Source: Bacillota bacterium
Lineage (GTDB): Bacteria; Bacillota; Bacilli; Alicyclobacillales; SLC66
Assembly (NCBI GenBank): GCA_021821225.1
Contig: JAKACR010000093.1
Coordinates: 1-9,612, forward strand
Length of the DNA: 9,612 bases
Direction: 5' to 3'
The notes beneath the pieces are model-generated. The model searched no databases, was not told the DNA's origin, and was given only the letters and a program-made list of their open reading frames with translations. Made by a program: the position numbers and the translations under genes. Shown in pieces: positions 7,564-9,612 of this stretch. Each line of letters opens with the position of its first letter. The first letter of the stretch is position 1.

Positions 7564-8988
7564 TCAACTGTGAATGGCGAGACCGTCCACAGCCAGGGCC
7601 GCCTCGCCCAGCACTTCGGACAGCGTCGGGTGCGCGTGCGTGACGCGACCGAGTTCCCACGGCGTCGCATCAAGCAGGCGCGCCAAAGCTGCCTCCCCGA
7701 TCAGGTCCGTCGCGTGCGGGCCGATGATGTGCACGCCCAGCACGTCTCCCGTCGCCGCATCCGCCACCACCTTGGCAAACCCGTCGACCTCGCCTTGCAC
7801 CAGGGCTTTGCCGATTGCCCGGAAAGGAAATTTGCCGATCTTCACCTGTTCCCTGCGCTGCCTGGCCTGTTCCTCCGTCCATCCCACACTGGCCGCTTCC
7901 GGCTGGCTGTACATGCAGCGCGGAATGTCCTCATAGGATATGGGCTCCGGGTTGCGGCCCGCGATGTGTTCCATCGCCACTATTCCCTGGCGCGCCGCCG
8001 CGTGCGCCAACTGCAGGGGACCGACCACATCTCCGATTGCATAGATGTTCGGTTCGACAGTTTGCATGTGCTCGTCCACCACAATCGACCCGCGGGACAC
8101 CTGCACGCGGGTCGCGTCCAGCCCGATCTCCTTCGTGTGCGGGTCGCGCCCGACGGCGATGAGCACCCTATCGGCGCACACCTGCCGCGCGCCGCCATCC
8201 GCCGCGACTGAAAGGCAGACGGTGTCTTTTCGCACATCGGCGGAAGCGACATCAATGGAGGCGCCGGTGTGGATCTTGACGCCCTTTTTCTTCAACGCGC
8301 GCGCCATTTCCGACGAGATGTCGGCATCCTCCCCGGGCAGCAGGCGCGGCATGGCCTCGACCAGCGTAACAGCGACGCCGAGATCCGCAAACAGCGACGC
8401 CTGCTCCACGCCGATCGCGCCGCCGCCCACGATGAGCAGGGAGGAAGGCAATTGTTCGAGGGAGAGAATGTGGTCGGACGATAGGACGCGCACCCCGTCA
8501 AACGGCAATCCCGGCAGCGCGCGCGGGCTGGACCCGGTCGCAACGATCGTGCGCCGCGGCGAGAGTACCGGGTTCTCGCCGTCGGTACGCTCCACGCGCA
8601 CGGCGCCTGCACTTGGAGAGAAGATCGACGCGCCCATCACGCGGCCGTAGCCCGCGATCAACTCGACGCCGTTTTTTTTCAACAGGTGCCGCACGCCGTT
8701 TGCAAGCTGGTCGACGATGCGCGTTTTGCGTTCCATTGCCACCGCGAGATCGAAGCGCAGACCGTCCGCCACCACGCCGAACGATTGTCCGCCTTTTACA
8801 CTGGCGAACAATTCAGCGGAACGCAGCAGCGCCTTGGACGGGATGCAGCCCCGGTGCAGACATGTGCCCCCCACCTGTCCGGCTTCCACGAGAGCCACGC
8901 GCAATCCGAGCTGCGCGCCGCGGATCGCCGCGACGTAGCCGCCCGTTCCGCCGCCCAGCACCACCACATCGTACGCTTCCGACACCAC
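7564..8988 (-). CDS. lpdV: Dihydrolipoyl dehydrogenase (E3) of the branched-chain complex
   Basis: E3 is an FAD flavoprotein that reoxidises the dihydrolipoyl arm of E2 and reduces NAD+. It has 474 residues, the usual length. In order: the FAD-binding GGGTGGYVAA (12-21); the redox-active disulfide GGTCLHRGCIPSKALL with Cys43 and Cys48; the NAD-binding GGGAIGVEQAS; the second FAD contact NIYAIGDV; and the dimer-interface HAHPTLSE (451-458), whose His453 and Glu458 complete the active site of the partner subunit. The position next to the E1 and E2 genes makes it the dedicated E3 (lpdV) rather than the one shared with pyruvate dehydrogenase. The first two codons are both GTG (8988 and 8985). GGAGG ends 4 bases before the first and 7 before the second, so the second may be the real start. 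The gene starts 45 bases after mog. Confidence 0.93.
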   Translation of the reverse strand: MVSEAYDVVVLGGGTGGYVAAIRGAQLGLRVALVEAGQVGGTCLHRGCIPSKALLRSAELFASVKGGQSFGVVADGLRFDLAVAMERKTRIVDQLANGVRHLLKKNGVELIAGYGRVMGASIFSPSAGAVRVERTDGENPVLSPRRTIVATGSSPRALPGLPFDGVRVLSSDHILSLEQLPSSLLIVGGGAIGVEQASLFADLGVAVTLVEAMPRLLPGEDADISSEMARALKKKGVKIHTGASIDVASADVRKDTVCLSVAADGGARQVCADRVLIAVGRDPHTKEIGLDATRVQVSRGSIVVDEHMQTVEPNIYAIGDVVGPLQLAHAAARQGIVAMEHIAGRNPEPISYEDIPRCMYSQPEAASVGWTEEQARQRREQVKIGKFPFRAIGKALVQGEVDGFAKVVADAATGDVLGVHIIGPHATDLIGEAALARLLDATPWELGRVTHAHPTLSEVLGEAALAVDGLAIHS

Positions 8989-9007
8989 GCCACCTCCGTC
9001 TTGTTTC

Positions 9008-9036
9008 TGACCGGCCGCCGCTCCCCGTTTCGGTCA
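9008..9036 (-). other. Inverted repeat in the mog-lpdV junction
   Basis: TGACCG and CGGTCA form a perfect 6-bp inverted repeat with a 17-base GC-rich loop. One arm contains the mog stop codon. No T-run follows, so it is not a canonical terminator; it could be a processing or stability hairpin between the molybdenum-cofactor genes and the dehydrogenase genes, or it may be incidental. Confidence 0.25.
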
Positions 9037-9537
9037 TATCCCGCCTTCGTGCGTGTGGCGGTCGCTGCGCAGCACATCCAGCGCGTGCGGCAGCACGGTC
9101 AGCACACTGGCGAGACTGTCCACGGCCCCGTCCGGATTGCCGGGCAGATTGACGATGAGCGTGCGACCGAGCACGCCGCATACGCCACGCGACAGGATCG
9201 CATACGGCGTGTGCGAAGCCCCCGCGCGTCGCATGGCCTCCGGGATACCTGGCACAGCCCGCTCCACGACATCCTGCGTAGCCTCCGGCGTGACATCGCG
9301 CGGTCCAAGACCAGTGCCGCCCGTGGTGACCACCAGGGGTGCGTCCACTTCCGCCAGGTCGCGCAGCGTCTGCGCGATGTCGCTGCGCTCATCCGGCACG
9401 ACCGTATGGCCGATCACCGCGAAACCCGCCTCGATCAGCTTTTCGGCCAGAGCGGGACCCGCCAGATCCTCGCGCGCCCCGTCGTACGCGCTGTCGCTCA
9501 CTGTCACAATCGCCACGCGCTTGTCCACTTCCCTCAC
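9034..9537 (-). CDS. mog: Molybdenum cofactor biosynthesis protein, MogA/MoaB family
   Basis: Proteins of this family bind molybdopterin. MogA adenylylates it with ATP so that molybdate can be inserted, and MoaB paralogues do the same or are regulatory. The 167-residue protein carries VTVSDSAYDGAREDLAGP (12-29), the family hallmark TTGGTGLGPRDVTPEA (71-86), and LIVNLPGNPDGAVDSLASVLTVLPHALDVL, which starts at about residue 127 and forms the C-terminal end of the domain. Whether it should be called MogA or MoaB cannot be settled by eye, so the symbol is provisional. The GTG start at 9537 is preceded by GGGAGG (9545-9550) at 7 bases and overlaps the upstream moaC stop as GTGA, implying translational coupling. 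It is followed by lpdV 45 bases downstream in the same direction, so the molybdenum-cofactor genes may be transcribed together with the dehydrogenase genes. Confidence 0.9.
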   Translation of the reverse strand: MREVDKRVAIVTVSDSAYDGAREDLAGPALAEKLIEAGFAVIGHTVVPDERSDIAQTLRDLAEVDAPLVVTTGGTGLGPRDVTPEATQDVVERAVPGIPEAMRRAGASHTPYAILSRGVCGVLGRTLIVNLPGNPDGAVDSLASVLTVLPHALDVLRSDRHTHEGGI

Positions 9538-9612
9538 GACGGTTCCTCCCTGTCTGCCGCACGCTGGTAGTGGCCGCTCCTGCCGCCCTGTTTTTCCATC
9601 AAACCGGCAAAG
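9534..9612 (-). CDS. moaC: Cyclic pyranopterin monophosphate synthase MoaC (C-terminal end only)
   Basis: Only the last 25 codons fall inside the window. They read FAGLMEKQGGRSGHYQR and then a short tail ending AADREEPS before TGA. The LMEKQGGRSGHY stretch matches the conserved MoaC C-terminus (a hydrophobic strand followed by (E/A)K-GGKSGxY). MoaC converts the 8-dehydro-GTP intermediate made by MoaA into cyclic pyranopterin monophosphate, an early step of molybdenum cofactor synthesis. The stop overlaps the mog start by 4 bases (GTGA), and mog's membership of the same pathway supports the call. The fragment is too short for certainty. Confidence 0.7.
   Translation of the reverse strand, partial: FAGLMEKQGGRSGHYQRAADREEPS

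Noticed and set aside
7523..7660. Longer N-terminus for bkdAA extending into lpdV
   Set aside because: The added 46 residues are Arg/Gly-rich with no family resemblance and overlap the lpdV coding region. The ATG at 7522 has a good ribosome site and gives the family length.
4063..8988. Pyruvate dehydrogenase or acetoin dehydrogenase complex as the identity of the E1-E2-E3 genes
   Set aside because: The E1-beta HGALYHSQS loop and GPDIPAM ending, and the E2 GTFTVNNTG, VKRPVV and MVNLCLSIDHRVLDG segments, follow the branched-chain BkdAB/BkdB type. The 327-residue E1-beta length also agrees.

Overview
The window comes from a GC-rich genome, and its proteins resemble those of Bacillales. The E1-beta and E2 proteins follow the Bacillus subtilis BkdAB and BkdB sequences (as recalled) almost motif for motif, and purine-rich Shine-Dalgarno sites precede most genes. 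A high-GC member of the Alicyclobacillaceae or a relative is my best guess; the genus cannot be fixed from the sequence alone.

Layout, left to right. (1) Positions 2-1591, plus strand: thiC (thiamine pyrimidine synthase), missing its N-terminus at the window edge. (2) Positions 1658-2777, minus strand: a small unit with a consensus sigma-A promoter, a single-domain rhodanese, and a membrane methyltransferase of the isoprenylcysteine carboxyl methyltransferase (ICMT)-like superfamily. A 20-bp palindrome of the CsoR/CstR operator type fills the spacer between the -35 and -10 boxes of this promoter. (3) Positions 2778-3021: a gene-poor gap holding what looks like the right-end/omega-RNA-type tail of an IS200/IS605 element without its tnpB, an inverted repeat, and a possible 17-codon ORF with a good ribosome binding site. 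(4) Positions 3022-9612, minus strand: a long co-directional cluster. In transcription order it is moaC (C-terminal end only), mog/moaB, lpdV (E3), bkdAA (E1-alpha), bkdAB (E1-beta), bkdB (E2) and lipA.

How the genes fit together. lpdV-bkdAA-bkdAB-bkdB encode all subunits of a branched-chain 2-oxoacid dehydrogenase. This complex makes the short branched (or other) acyl-CoA primers used for iso/anteiso fatty acids. E1 needs thiamine diphosphate, whose pyrimidine half is made by ThiC. E2 needs lipoyl groups, whose sulfurs are inserted by LipA, encoded directly behind E2. The upstream moaC-mog pair belongs to molybdenum cofactor synthesis and is joined by a 4-base stop/start overlap. The rhodanese unit points to persulfide or sulfane-sulfur handling and appears to have its own control.

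Most of the window is ordinary metabolic DNA. The parts that deserve a second look are the operator-in-promoter ahead of the rhodanese gene, the adjacent IS605-like remnant, and the pairing of a rhodanese with an ICMT-like methyltransferase.
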